Source: Lacibacter sediminis (GTDB lineage: Bacteria > Bacteroidota > Bacteroidia > Chitinophagales > Chitinophagaceae). From it: a stretch of DNA of 64,000 bases. The DNA lies in NCBI RefSeq assembly GCF_014168535.1, contig NZ_CP060007.1, positions 4,464,001-4,528,000 of the forward strand. Direction: 5' to 3'. A program made the translations under genes and the position numbers. The notes below the pieces were generated by a model, which was not told where the DNA came from, did no database searches, and saw nothing but the letters and a program-made list of their open reading frames with translations. Positions 24,279 through 34,179 of this stretch are shown here, piece by piece. Every line of letters starts with the position of its first letter. Positions within the stretch are counted from its first letter, which is position 1.

Positions 24279-25361
24279 ATGAATAAACCAGAAACAAACG
24301 CAGAACTAAAACCAGGCAGGCAACATTTTTTAATTCTCGATGGGTTAAGAGGTATTGCAGCACTGGCTGTTGTTGTGTTTCATTTTATGGAATGGATCTT
24401 TGCTGATTTCAGTAAAAACTTTATTGCACATGGATTTCTTGCAGTTGATTTCTTTTTCTGTTTATCCGGATTTGTCATTGCTTACGCATACGATAACCGT
24501 ATTGAAACATTAGGCATTAAAACATTTTTCAAACTTCGGTTTATTCGTCTGCATCCATTGGTGTGGCTGGGTTCAGTATTAGGGTTGCTTGGTTTTTTTC
24601 TTGATCCGTTTGCCAATGAAGCAGCAGCATATAGCAGCGGTATGATCGCATTGGTTTTTCTCAGTTCAATATTCCTCGTTCCCTTCCCTGTAATGGCAGA
24701 TCGTGGGTTTAACCTCTTTAGTTTTAATGCACCTGCCTGGTCGTTGTTTTGGGAGTATATTGCCAATATTCTATATGCACTCATTCTACGGAAGCTCAAC
24801 CGAACTGTTTTACTCCTATTAACTATAGCCGCAGCAGCAGGTATTTGTATGATCTTATTTCGTACAGGAAATTTGTTGGGCGGATGGTCAAAAGATAATT
24901 TCTGGGATGGTGCTGTTAGAGTAGCTTATTCGTTTTTGGCCGGCATGCTTGTCTATCGTTCGAACTGGGTCATTAAGAATAAACTTGGCTTTACAGGCTT
25001 AACTGTTTTATTAGTTCTTGCTTTTCTCATGCCGTTTGGCAGATGGAACTGGCTTACCGAATCATTTGCTGTGATCATTTATTTTCCCTTGATCGTTTCG
25101 TTGGGAGCCGGTGCAATGTTATCGGAAAGAGTAAAGAGCATCTGCACATTTTCCGGAGCTATCTCTTATCCACTATACATGACGCACTATGCCTTCATCT
25201 GGATATTCGGTCACTACTTTCTTGCAAACAAACCCGGCACAACTGAATTAACAATTGTAGTTATCTGCGGTACAATATTGTCTGTTACTACCGGCTACTT
25301 GGTGATGAAATTTTATGACACGCCTGTAAGAAAGTATCTGCACAGGCGCAGGAACAAATAG
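24279..25361 (+). CDS. Acyltransferase 3 family membrane protein
   Basis: 360 residues with about ten membrane helices. The family hallmark is at the N-terminus: LDGLRGIAALAVVVFHFMEW, whose His is the proposed catalytic residue, then FFFCLSGFVIAYAYDNR and FFKLRFIRLHPLVWLG. Such proteins O-acetylate surface polysaccharides or peptidoglycan-linked sugars. No polysaccharide cluster is nearby, so the substrate is unknown. It is convergent with the bcp gene, 9 nt apart. Confidence 0.9.
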   Translation: MNKPETNAELKPGRQHFLILDGLRGIAALAVVVFHFMEWIFADFSKNFIAHGFLAVDFFFCLSGFVIAYAYDNRIETLGIKTFFKLRFIRLHPLVWLGSVLGLLGFFLDPFANEAAAYSSGMIALVFLSSIFLVPFPVMADRGFNLFSFNAPAWSLFWEYIANILYALILRKLNRTVLLLLTIAAAAGICMILFRTGNLLGGWSKDNFWDGAVRVAYSFLAGMLVYRSNWVIKNKLGFTGLTVLLVLAFLMPFGRWNWLTESFAVIIYFPLIVSLGAGAMLSERVKSICTFSGAISYPLYMTHYAFIWIFGHYFLANKPGTTELTIVVICGTILSVTTGYLVMKFYDTPVRKYLHRRRNK

Positions 25362-25370
25362 CTTTCGTGC

Positions 25371-25931
25371 TTATCTCACTGCCTCTTGTAATGTATCCAG
25401 TATTTGCTGTGTGTGTATTTTAGTCAACACACGTGTAACAACAGCAGTGATGATTCCTTTTTCGTTGATGACAAAAGTTGTACGCACCAATCCATCGTAT
25501 ATTTTACCCATGAATTGTTTTTTGCCCCATACATCGTAGGCATTGATCACTGTATGATCTACGTCGGCAATTAAACGGAAAGGGAGATTGTTTTTTGTTT
25601 CAAAACGTTTATGTTTCTCAACAGTATCTTCACTAACCCCAATAATTTCGAAACCCAATTTTTTCAGTTCTGAAAAATTATCTCGCAGGTTGCAGGCCTG
25701 CACAGTGCAGCTTGCTGTAAGATCTTGTGGATAGAAATAGAGTATTACTTTTTTGCCTTTATAATCAGATGAAGATATTTTCTTACCGTCCTGGTCAACA
25801 CCTTTAAACGCAGGAGCTTTATCACCAACCTTTAACTTTGTAACATAATTCTTAAACGGTTCTTTCTTTGCAGCTTTGGCCTGTGCCTTTACTGCTGCCT
25901 TCTTAATCACTGCTTTCTTCTTTGTTGCCAT
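25371..25931 (-). CDS. bcp: Thioredoxin-dependent peroxiredoxin, Bcp type
   Basis: 186 residues. Reduces hydrogen and alkyl peroxides in the cytoplasm. The active segment YFYPQDLTASCTVQACNLRDN has peroxidatic C75 and resolving C80, the atypical 2-Cys Bcp spacing. The catalytic domain begins at about residue 33 (KVGDKAPAFKGVDQDGK). Before it is an unusual Lys/Ala-rich tail (residues 2-24) resembling histone-H1-like sequences. The tail could bind nucleic acid or surfaces, which is inference. Confidence 0.92.
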   Translation of the reverse strand: MATKKKAVIKKAAVKAQAKAAKKEPFKNYVTKLKVGDKAPAFKGVDQDGKKISSSDYKGKKVILYFYPQDLTASCTVQACNLRDNFSELKKLGFEIIGVSEDTVEKHKRFETKNNLPFRLIADVDHTVINAYDVWGKKQFMGKIYDGLVRTTFVINEKGIITAVVTRVLTKIHTQQILDTLQEAVR

Positions 25932-25994
25932 TCTCTTTTTTTTGATAGAAACATTCGTACCACTGATTTGTTCAATTAACGAATGATCATCTGA

Positions 25995-27701
25995 TTATTT
26001 TCTTGTAAACCTGATCACACGCTCTGTAACATTACCTGCTTCATCTTCCACTCTTAGTTTCAATTCATGTTCACCGGGCGGACAATGTTCATCAACCTTG
26101 TAACGATACACAGGGCCAAGTCCGCTAAACATCAACCACTCACCATCAAGTTCTGCACGAAAACTGTAAATAGCTTTCTTGTTATCCGCAACTGTGCAGG
26201 TTATGTTTGCTCCTGCAGCAATTGCACCGCCATCAACAACACCTGCAATAGCTATTGTTGGTGGTACTTCATCCACTTCCAGCCAAAACTCACCAAAATC
26301 ACGTGACTTTGCTTCGTACCAGCCTTTTACAAATGCAGCACGTTCCACCACCATTTTCCCTCTGCTGTTATGAATCATGATCACACGATTGCGTGCACTT
26401 CCTGCAATTTCTTTGGTTGGTTTAATACGAAACATCATGGAATCATGCGCAGGTATCAACGGTGAATGCATCACATGAATATTGGAATAAGCTGTTGCAC
26501 TTGTTTTGTAATTGTACACAAAACGAAAAGCATCATAAAAACTTTTCTCCGTGCTCACCATCTGCACATCAGCCTGTTCAAAAATATTGATCTGGTTGGG
26601 AAGCATATACCTGCTGTCTTTCTGAATATTAGCAGATGACGATGTTGTTGCCGTACGTTTTAAATTGAAACGAACTGTTGATGCATTATTGTTTGCATCT
26701 TTCACAACGATCTTCACCTGGTGTGTTGCAGTATCATCCAGGTGAATGAGCCCATCATTTTGTTTGAAATAAATTGGTAACCTGTCGCCGGGCAACGGAG
26801 ACAAATGCTGATAATAAGAACCGCCATTTGCTTTAATACGGTAATCGATATGGGCATTCAGGTAGCGTGTTTGCAAATAATCAATGCCATCAATCTGAAA
26901 TCCACTGACAGGTTCTTCATCAACATATACTGCCGCTTCGAAAATGCCATTCGAATTCGGTACACCGGTTATACGATCAGTTGCAACAATGGCAAATGAA
27001 ACAACATCACTGTTTACAGTAATGGTTCCGCCGGCCACACTGTATCCACCTGCTGCACGTGTCAACATCATTGTTCGGGGTGTTTGCTCGTAGGTGCTTT
27101 TTGTGCGATCGTACACAGCAAGTTTAGTTATATCAGGAGGCGTTACATCGTATACACGATGAAAGAGTAATGCATTTAAACAGGCATCATCATCCGTACG
27201 ACGTATTTCATAATGCACATGCGGTCCTGCCGACGCACCCGTGTTGCCACTGTACGCAAGAAACTGTCCTTTCTTAACCGGGAACTGATTTTCTTCAAAC
27301 TCCACATCGCCCTTCCAGCTTTGTTTTGCATATTGCCCTTCTTTCATTGCCTGCAACACCTGTGTCGGGAATGTGTTCATGTGACAATACAAAGTTGTAT
27401 AACCATTCGGATGACTCACATAAATGGCATTACCAAAACCATTCGGATCAACTTTTACTTTTGAGATCCATCCATCTGCAGGTGCATAGACCTGTAGGTT
27501 TTCACGACGAAGTGTAAACAGATCCAACCCCATGTGAAAATGGTTGGGACGCATTTCACCAAAATTTGCATTCAGTTTTAAGGCAATATCCAATGGATAA
27601 CGAAAATAATTGGTTGGATAATTTTGCGGGGGAAACAGTTGAGCAGATGCTGCATGAAAAACAAAGAATGAAAAACAGAAACTGAAAAAGTGTTTGACCA
27701 T
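25995..27701 (-). CDS. Secreted M23 family metallopeptidase with long C-terminal region
   Basis: 568 residues with a signal peptide (about 1-20, ending ASAQ). The LytM domain is N-terminal: H56 and D60 in HMGLD, and HVH at 161-163 within GPHVHYEIRR, so the zinc site is complete. The remaining 390 residues are mostly beta structure with a closing DEAGNVTERVIRFTRK strand and DVTPPDI-type Ig/FN3-like sections. A periplasmic or outer-membrane peptidoglycan hydrolase is likely. The gene is divergent from the tricorn-like protease. Confidence 0.88.
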   Translation of the reverse strand: MVKHFFSFCFSFFVFHAASAQLFPPQNYPTNYFRYPLDIALKLNANFGEMRPNHFHMGLDLFTLRRENLQVYAPADGWISKVKVDPNGFGNAIYVSHPNGYTTLYCHMNTFPTQVLQAMKEGQYAKQSWKGDVEFEENQFPVKKGQFLAYSGNTGASAGPHVHYEIRRTDDDACLNALLFHRVYDVTPPDITKLAVYDRTKSTYEQTPRTMMLTRAAGGYSVAGGTITVNSDVVSFAIVATDRITGVPNSNGIFEAAVYVDEEPVSGFQIDGIDYLQTRYLNAHIDYRIKANGGSYYQHLSPLPGDRLPIYFKQNDGLIHLDDTATHQVKIVVKDANNNASTVRFNLKRTATTSSSANIQKDSRYMLPNQINIFEQADVQMVSTEKSFYDAFRFVYNYKTSATAYSNIHVMHSPLIPAHDSMMFRIKPTKEIAGSARNRVIMIHNSRGKMVVERAAFVKGWYEAKSRDFGEFWLEVDEVPPTIAIAGVVDGGAIAAGANITCTVADNKKAIYSFRAELDGEWLMFSGLGPVYRYKVDEHCPPGEHELKLRVEDEAGNVTERVIRFTRK

Positions 27702-27731
27702 GCGGCAAAAATAAGAAAGATGAAAGATTGA

Positions 27732-27840
27732 CCACAGATGAATATGTTAAGACACTGTGGAATACATGCAAGCCCACAGATGAACACAAATGAACACAGA
27801 AAATCCCATCTGTATTGCCACGAATCTTCACGAATGAAAT
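27732..27840. repeat. Intergenic CCACAGATGAA / CACGAAT degenerate repeats
   Basis: CCACAGATGAA occurs at about 27732 and again at about 27775, followed by related ACACAAATGAACACAG. The pair CACGAAT..CACGAAT follows at about 27819-27835. No coding potential is evident. This 283-nt gap between divergent genes must also hold both promoters; a -7-like TATCTTTA lies at about 27957 before ATG 27985. Confidence 0.4.
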
Positions 27841-27984
27841 TTAAATAGATGCCAGTTATTCATTATCCGGCAAATCCTATTAATCTCAAAAATCATGGTT
27901 CAGACAATTGACCTAGCCATCCATCAAATTCTTTTCAAACAGTTCCTTTTCCCTTTATCTTTAAAGCTCCACAACAATTCAAGT

Positions 27985-30900
27985 ATGAAGAAAATTATTC
28001 TGTTTGCGCTGATCGCTTTTGGCTTCAGCTTTCATTCATTTGCCCAATCGCCAACATGGCTTCGTTACCCCTCCATTTCACCTGATGGTAAAACGATTGT
28101 GTTTACTTACAAAGGTGATCTGTACAAAGTTGCGTCAGCCGGTGGCTCAGCTACTCCTTTAACCCTGCACGAGGCACACGACTTTATGCCCGTTTGGAGT
28201 AAGGATAGTAAAAGTATAGCGTTTGCAAGCGACCGTTATGGTAATTTTGATGTATTTGTTATTCCGGTTGAAGGTGGCGAAGCAAAACGTCTCACTTATC
28301 ATTCATCTGCAGAATATCCGTACAGTTTTACCAACGACAATAAAGCTGTTGTGTTTGGTGGCACAAGAATGGACCTTCAAACAAACCGCCAATTCCCATC
28401 TGGATATATGACCGAGTTGTACAGTGTTGCTGTTAACGGTGGCCGTGTATCGCAACTGTTTACTACACCCGCCGAAGATGTAAAGTTTAGTAAAGATGGA
28501 AGCAAACTTATTTATCAAAATAAAGTAGGTGGTGAAAACATCTGGCGCAAGCATCATACATCTGCAGTAACAAGAGATATTGTGCTGTATGATTTCAAAA
28601 CCAATACACACAAACAGATCACATCTTTCAATGGTGAAGACAGAAGCCCGGTGTTTACAACCGATGAAAGTGGTTTTTATTATTTGAGTGAAGAAAGCGG
28701 ATCGTACAACATTCATAAGATGAATTTGAGCGGTGGGAAATCAGAAAAACTTACTTCGTATAAAAAACATCCGGTACGTTTCCTTACAAGCAGTAACGAT
28801 GGACTGTTGAGTTATGGATACGATGGTGAAATTTATACTATGAAACCCGGCGCATCTGCACAAAAAGTAAATATTACGATTCTGTCTGATGCACGTAACA
28901 ATAAAGAACAGGTTTACCGTGTAAGTACAGGAAGTGGTATGAGTCTTTCACCAAACGGAAAAGAAATTGCTTTCTTATACCGTGGTGAAGTATTTGTAAC
29001 CAGCGTTGACGGCGGTATCACAAAACGTATTACCAACACACCGGAAGCTGAAAACAGTGTGAATTTTTCGCCCGATGGAAAAAGCATTCTTTATTGCAGC
29101 GAGCGTGATGGCAAGTGGAGTGTTTATGAAACCAGAATGGAACGCAAAGAAGAACCTTATTTCTATGCATCTACCATTTTGATAGAAACAGCGGTGCTAG
29201 AAAATAAAAATACCAATACACAACCGGTGTACTCACCTGATGGAAAAGAAATCGCTTACATTGAAAACAGGAATCAACTCCGTATTTACAACATAGCATC
29301 AAAACAAAGTCGTACGCTTTTAAATGGCGATTATCTTTTTGCATGGACAGAAAATGATCAATACTTCCAATGGAGCCCAGACAGTAAATGGCTGTTGTTT
29401 GATTATGCCATGCCAGGCAGTGCTGTTGGCGAAGTAGGCTTAGTAAGTTTAGACGGTAAAAAAATTGTGAACCTTACTGAAAGTGGTTTTAATGATTCAC
29501 GCCCCAAGTGGATCAATGGTGGCAAAGCCATGCTGTGGTTCAGTAACCGTGATGGTTTGCGTGGCGCAGCAATGAGTGGTGGTGCGCAAAGCGATGCATA
29601 TGCACTGTTCTTTACACAGGATGCGTTTGATCGTTTCAAACTGAGCAAAGAAGATGCGGCTCTGTTAAAAGAAACAGAAGAAACAAAAGCAAAAGCTGAT
29701 ACAACAAAAAAGAAAGCACCTGCAAAAGATTCTGTAGTGATCGATTGGGATGGTCTTACACAACGTAAAACAAAACTCACGATTCATTCTTCATCAATGG
29801 GTGATGCATTGATCAGCAAAGATGGTGAAACGTTGTACTACCTGGCACGTTTTGAACGTGGCATGAATTTATGGACCACCAATCTCCGCACAAGAGAAAC
29901 AAAAATGTTAGTTCCGCTCAACGCAGGTTTCGCAAATATGGTGTGGGATAAAGAACAGAAAAATATTTTTCTGAATACAGATGGTGGCTTTGCGAAAATT
30001 GATCCGAACAGTGGCAAACAAGATCGTATCAGCATCAATGGCGAAATGATTGTTGATGGATTGAAAGAACGTCAATATCAATTCGATCATGTGTGGCGCA
30101 GAACAAAAAATACATTCTACACACAATCGTTCCATGGCATTGATTGGGATAGTTACAAACCCGATTATGAAAAACATTTGCCTGGCATTGGCAACAATTA
30201 TGAAATGAGTGAATTACTGAGTGAATTGTTAGGTGAGCTAAATGTAAGCCATAGCGGTGCTGCATACGGCGGTGCCGGTAATCCAAATGCTGATGCAACT
30301 TCTGCGCTTGGTATTTTTTATGATGTGAATTTCAAAGGCAACGGTATTAAAATACTTGAAGTGATCAAAGACGGTCCGCTGGATAAAGCAGGCATGAATG
30401 TAAAAGCGGGAACCATCATTGAATCAATTGATGGAGAAATGATCTCCCCTGATAAAGACATTGCACAATACCTCAACCGCAAAGCGGGCAAGAATACATT
30501 GGTTGTGTTAGTCGAAGGATCAACAAAACGTGAACTCATCGTTAAACCAATTTCGATTGGTGAAGAGAGCCGTCTGTTGTATGCACGTTGGGTAAAACGC
30601 AATGCTGATGAAGTTGACAAGATGAGTAATGGCACATTAGGCTATGTACACATTCCGGGCATGAACGATGGCGCTTTCAGAACCACGTATGAAGAGATCA
30701 TGGGTAAGCATTTCCAGAAAAAAGGAATTGTAGTTGATACACGTAATAACGGTGGTGGTGATCTTGTTGCAGACTTAGCAATGTTCTTAAGCGGCAAAAA
30801 GTTTATGGACTATGCAACTGATACACGCAGCAATGGTTTTGAACCAAACTTCCGCTGGACCAAGCCAAGTATTTCATTGGCGAATGAAGGCAACTACAGT

Positions 30901-31185
30901 GATGGACATTGTTATGCTTACATGGTGAAGGAAGTTGGTATTGGCAAACTGGTTGGTATGCCCGTGCCGGGCACTTGTAGTTTTGCTGCATGGGAAAGTT
31001 TGATGGATACAGGTATCCGTTGGGGTGCACCAACTGTTGGCTGTAAAGACAGCAACGGAAAATATCTGGAGAATGCACAAACAGAACCCGATATTAAAGT
31101 GAAACCAGAAAATGAAAAAGTGAGTATGGGTAATGATCAGCAGTTGGAAACAGCTGTGAAGGAATTGATGAAAGAAACGAAATAA
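27985..31185 (+). CDS. Tricorn-like S41 family peptidase
   Basis: 1066 residues from the signal peptide start MKKIILFALIAFGFSFHSFA (27985); the frame continues up to 27895 without a leader. Order: propeller repeats with SPDGK-I-F motifs (about 20-560), a charged linker KAKADTTKKKAPAKD, a second propeller portion, a tricorn core-1 region with SHSG, a PDZ domain (KILEVIKDGPLDKAGMNV), and a C-terminal S41 domain (GIVVDTRNNGGGD, GMPVPGTCSFAAWESL). It probably degrades peptides in the periplasm. The assigned active residues SH and GTCS come from family comparison. Confidence 0.9.
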   Translation: MKKIILFALIAFGFSFHSFAQSPTWLRYPSISPDGKTIVFTYKGDLYKVASAGGSATPLTLHEAHDFMPVWSKDSKSIAFASDRYGNFDVFVIPVEGGEAKRLTYHSSAEYPYSFTNDNKAVVFGGTRMDLQTNRQFPSGYMTELYSVAVNGGRVSQLFTTPAEDVKFSKDGSKLIYQNKVGGENIWRKHHTSAVTRDIVLYDFKTNTHKQITSFNGEDRSPVFTTDESGFYYLSEESGSYNIHKMNLSGGKSEKLTSYKKHPVRFLTSSNDGLLSYGYDGEIYTMKPGASAQKVNITILSDARNNKEQVYRVSTGSGMSLSPNGKEIAFLYRGEVFVTSVDGGITKRITNTPEAENSVNFSPDGKSILYCSERDGKWSVYETRMERKEEPYFYASTILIETAVLENKNTNTQPVYSPDGKEIAYIENRNQLRIYNIASKQSRTLLNGDYLFAWTENDQYFQWSPDSKWLLFDYAMPGSAVGEVGLVSLDGKKIVNLTESGFNDSRPKWINGGKAMLWFSNRDGLRGAAMSGGAQSDAYALFFTQDAFDRFKLSKEDAALLKETEETKAKADTTKKKAPAKDSVVIDWDGLTQRKTKLTIHSSSMGDALISKDGETLYYLARFERGMNLWTTNLRTRETKMLVPLNAGFANMVWDKEQKNIFLNTDGGFAKIDPNSGKQDRISINGEMIVDGLKERQYQFDHVWRRTKNTFYTQSFHGIDWDSYKPDYEKHLPGIGNNYEMSELLSELLGELNVSHSGAAYGGAGNPNADATSALGIFYDVNFKGNGIKILEVIKDGPLDKAGMNVKAGTIIESIDGEMISPDKDIAQYLNRKAGKNTLVVLVEGSTKRELIVKPISIGEESRLLYARWVKRNADEVDKMSNGTLGYVHIPGMNDGAFRTTYEEIMGKHFQKKGIVVDTRNNGGGDLVADLAMFLSGKKFMDYATDTRSNGFEPNFRWTKPSISLANEGNYSDGHCYAYMVKEVGIGKLVGMPVPGTCSFAAWESLMDTGIRWGAPTVGCKDSNGKYLENAQTEPDIKVKPENEKVSMGNDQQLETAVKELMKETK

Positions 31186-31210
31186 GATCTTACTTTATAT
31201 CCCTAGCTCA

Positions 31211-31254
31211 TAATCCCCTGTTTGTTAAAATTACCAGACAGGGGATTATCTTTT
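31211..31254 (+). terminator. Rho-independent terminator after the tricorn-like gene
   Basis: 11-bp stem TAATCCCCTGT / ACAGGGGATTA (31211-31221 with 31238-31248) followed by TCTTTT. Confidence 0.75.
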
Positions 31255-31303
31255 ACACATTTTTGCATCGATTTAAATTCTATCGACATTTAAAATTTGA
31301 AGG

Positions 31304-32704
31304 ATGAATCCAAAGCGTCTAATTCTACTATCATATTTGGTGACTATCTGTATCTCAACTGCATATTCGCAAAATACCAATATGCCGGGTTATGATGTGA
31401 TTGCTACCCACTTTTTCTATACATATGAGTTGCCGGTCTCATTCCCTGGTAATGTTTTTGAGTTTCACAAAAAAAAAGATGGTTGGTATCTAGCAGAAGT
31501 AGAAAACAATAGCAAGCAGAGACTAAAGTATGAACTACTTTGGAACAAGAAAACAAACGGTTTTAACAAGCTTTCATATAAAATCAGTATAGATACATCT
31601 AATTCAAAAGCTAATTTTTTAGAAAATAAAGCATCGACTGGAATTGGTGATTTTGAATTATATGCATTTGAGCGAATTTCATATTATGGGTACAGTGGCT
31701 GGGACTGGGATGTGATTCAAATGGGAAAAACTGAACAAACATTTTCAGAATTTGAATTGGAAAGCCTTGCAAGAGCTTACTCCAACTATGCAACCGGATT
31801 TCTTTATGATCAATATGGCTATCATTTTGAAAACGGAGATACAGCAAGAAAAAAAATCAGTACAGCAACACCCATTTCATCTTATCGTATTTCCAAATTT
31901 CATGAATACATAAAAAAATCGATTGACTATTATCGATTACTCGCCGAAAAAAATCCTGACTATCAAACCAGAGTAGGAAAAGTCTCACTTAAACTATCGG
32001 GAGAAAGTATGTTTGCATGGTCAACACTCAAAATGATTGGGTCTGAAAATAAAGCCACTGAGTTTATAAAAACAGGGCTTTACAATGATAGTATTTTGCA
32101 TATTGCCGAATTACTCCTTAATGATGCACCTCAAAATTCAATTCTATTCACATCTGGTGACAATCAAACTTATTCATTATGGTATATGCAGGAAACCAAA
32201 GGCCTTCGTAAAGATGTTAAGGTTATTGACATTAACCTCCTAGGCCTTAACAGGTACATTTCATTCTTAAAGAAACATGAGAAAATTAGATTTTCAATTC
32301 CAGATTCCATTTTGCATAACAAGACATTTAGTGTATTATATAAACACCCAAATATAAATTCATCCAACAGTATTGACATTGACAGTTTAACTAAACAGAT
32401 TATTACTAATGTTGGTCCGATTTCTGAAATTAGCAGTTATTCTATGTCTTCAGATTCAATCAGGTATTTTACAAATCAGAAAATTTATTTCAACCCGCTT
32501 ATTCCCTTAAACTCAGAAATTACAACAATATCTGAGGTTAAATTAATATACTTAGGAGATTATCTTTATGGTTCTGATTTATTATTAATTGACTTGATCA
32601 ACATGAACAGGGCTGACAAAAAAATACTAATCACATTTCAATATGAGTTATTAAGTTCTTTACTAACCCCTGAAAAAGGTTTATTTCTATTTAGCGAAAA
32701 TTAA
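31304..32704 (+). CDS. Secreted protein of unknown function with a DUF2723/GT117 C-terminus-like motif
   Basis: 466 residues with a signal peptide (about 1-22, ending AYSQ). I do not recognise the whole protein. The early part (30-230) is rich in aromatic residues. Residues about 275-320 read NSILFTSGDNQTYSLWYMQE, then GLRKDVKVIDINLLGLNRYI, closely matching the conserved segment at the end of DUF2723 (GT117-type) membrane proteins, but the multi-helix N-terminal part of that family is missing. The gene is visibly more AT-rich than its neighbours, uses more AAA/AAT/ATT codons, and stands alone between a terminator and a long gap, consistent with recent acquisition. Confidence 0.72.
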   Translation: MNPKRLILLSYLVTICISTAYSQNTNMPGYDVIATHFFYTYELPVSFPGNVFEFHKKKDGWYLAEVENNSKQRLKYELLWNKKTNGFNKLSYKISIDTSNSKANFLENKASTGIGDFELYAFERISYYGYSGWDWDVIQMGKTEQTFSEFELESLARAYSNYATGFLYDQYGYHFENGDTARKKISTATPISSYRISKFHEYIKKSIDYYRLLAEKNPDYQTRVGKVSLKLSGESMFAWSTLKMIGSENKATEFIKTGLYNDSILHIAELLLNDAPQNSILFTSGDNQTYSLWYMQETKGLRKDVKVIDINLLGLNRYISFLKKHEKIRFSIPDSILHNKTFSVLYKHPNINSSNSIDIDSLTKQIITNVGPISEISSYSMSSDSIRYFTNQKIYFNPLIPLNSEITTISEVKLIYLGDYLYGSDLLLIDLINMNRADKKILITFQYELLSSLLTPEKGLFLFSEN

Positions 32705-32942
32705 TAAAAAATAATAGCTCATGGCCTATTGAAGAAAATCTGACAAATGAAGCCAAATGGTGCCATTACGTAAATATGATGGCTTTGCTATTGCTGAAAT
32801 ATAAGATCGACCGATGAAGAAAACAACTCTGAATGAAAATACAATTGCTATCAGCAGTCAATAAATTTCCATTCCAAACCTGCTGCCAACGCCGGTGAAT
32901 CACATCACATGTTTATGGGATATGAAACTATTGCAGCAGGTG

Positions 32943-32950
32943 TACTTTTG
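32943..32950 (+). promoter_or_regulatory. -7 promoter box (TACTTTTG) of the PhnD-like gene
   Basis: An exact TAnnTTTG match, 29 nt before ATG 32980, at the end of a 275-nt gap that otherwise shows no gene or repeat. Confidence 0.5.
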
Positions 32951-32979
32951 CATTTGTTTCAAACAATAATTGTGGCAAT

Positions 32980-33900
32980 ATGACATTTTCTCACTACAAA
33001 AAATATTGGTTCATTTTTCTGTCCGTAATGATAGTACTTGCTGCGGAAGCACAACCATTGGTAATTGCAACCTACCAATACGCCGATAATAACCGTATTG
33101 CAAATATTCAACCGTTGGCCGATCACATTGCTGCAAAAACAGGACAACCAGTTGAGGTGAAAAGCTATAAAACCGTTCACTTGTTAATTGAAGCGATTCA
33201 AAAGAATGAAATTGATATTGCCCTTATCAACAGTTTTGGCTATTTTATGCTGGAAGCTTCGTCAACTGCATATCCCATGAAACCTTATGCAGTACTACGT
33301 GTAAAAGAAAATGCAAAAGACAATTATAAAACTGCAATTATCATCGCTGATCGATTTGCTGCCGACACCTTGCGTGATATAAAAAAGATTGCAGCATCGC
33401 TCCGACTAATGCTGGTGAGCCCCGGTTCAACATCGGGCAATCTTGTTCCAAGGTTAGCGTTCAATTCAGTTGGTTTAAAAAATCCGGAAACAGATTTTAA
33501 ACAGGTGAGCTATGGAAAAAATCACAAAGCTGCAATCGACTCCGTAATACTTGGCAAGGCAGATATTGCTACGGTGGGCAGTACCGAATATTTCAGTCTG
33601 TTGAAGGATAGCAGCCGGGCCAAACAAATCAAACTGCTTTGGCTGTCGCCGGAAATTCCATTAGGGCCACTACTCATCAACAACCGTGTTGCAGCTCCAC
33701 TCCGTGATTCGATCGTTGCATTATTACTGGAGCTGCACAAGAATAATACCGCTGCACTTGAGGCTGTAAAAAAAGGTTGGAGTGAAGCGGCACAAACCGA
33801 TCAATTCATTCGTTTGCCGAAGGATTATTATAAACCTTTTCGTAAACAATCAGGCGATAAAAAAACGATGGCAAAGATTATCAAGCAGTTCGTGAATTAA
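32980..33900 (+). CDS. PhnD-like phosphate/phosphonate substrate-binding protein
   Basis: 306 residues with an N-terminal signal segment (about 8-24, ending AEAQ). It matches the PhnD periplasmic binding fold: IATYQYADNNRIANIQPLAD, EIDIALINSFGYFMLEA, VSPGSTSGNLVPRLAFNSVG (the ligand loop with Ser-Thr-Ser) and DIATVGSTEYFSLL. Members bind phosphonate, phosphite or other oxyanions. No ATPase or permease gene is adjacent, so it may serve a distant transporter or act as a sensor. Confidence 0.82.
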   Translation: MTFSHYKKYWFIFLSVMIVLAAEAQPLVIATYQYADNNRIANIQPLADHIAAKTGQPVEVKSYKTVHLLIEAIQKNEIDIALINSFGYFMLEASSTAYPMKPYAVLRVKENAKDNYKTAIIIADRFAADTLRDIKKIAASLRLMLVSPGSTSGNLVPRLAFNSVGLKNPETDFKQVSYGKNHKAAIDSVILGKADIATVGSTEYFSLLKDSSRAKQIKLLWLSPEIPLGPLLINNRVAAPLRDSIVALLLELHKNNTAALEAVKKGWSEAAQTDQFIRLPKDYYKPFRKQSGDKKTMAKIIKQFVN

Positions 33901-34179
33901 GAAACTGTTGAACCAACATCCAGTATTTGCTTTTCATTATTATCTCCGTTTCTAAGCCGGTTCCATACAATGTTTCATCATCTTGCTGCTGAACGAAGTA
34001 AATGTGTCTGATATATTGAAGAACATATCACAGCTGCGTTAAGTATCAACACCACACTTGTGTGGCATACAAAAATGAAGTAACTTAATTGTCCGTTAGC
34101 AATCACCGATGATGAAAATGCTAATGTCTGACCAAACCGATCTTCAACTAACTTCTTTTACGCATTTAAAAACTTGTAC

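Noticed and set aside
31304..33900. A mobile genomic island around the AT-rich gene
   Set aside because: Only one gene is visibly different in composition, with no flanking repeats, integrase or tRNA. Acquisition of a single gene is possible but an island is not supported.
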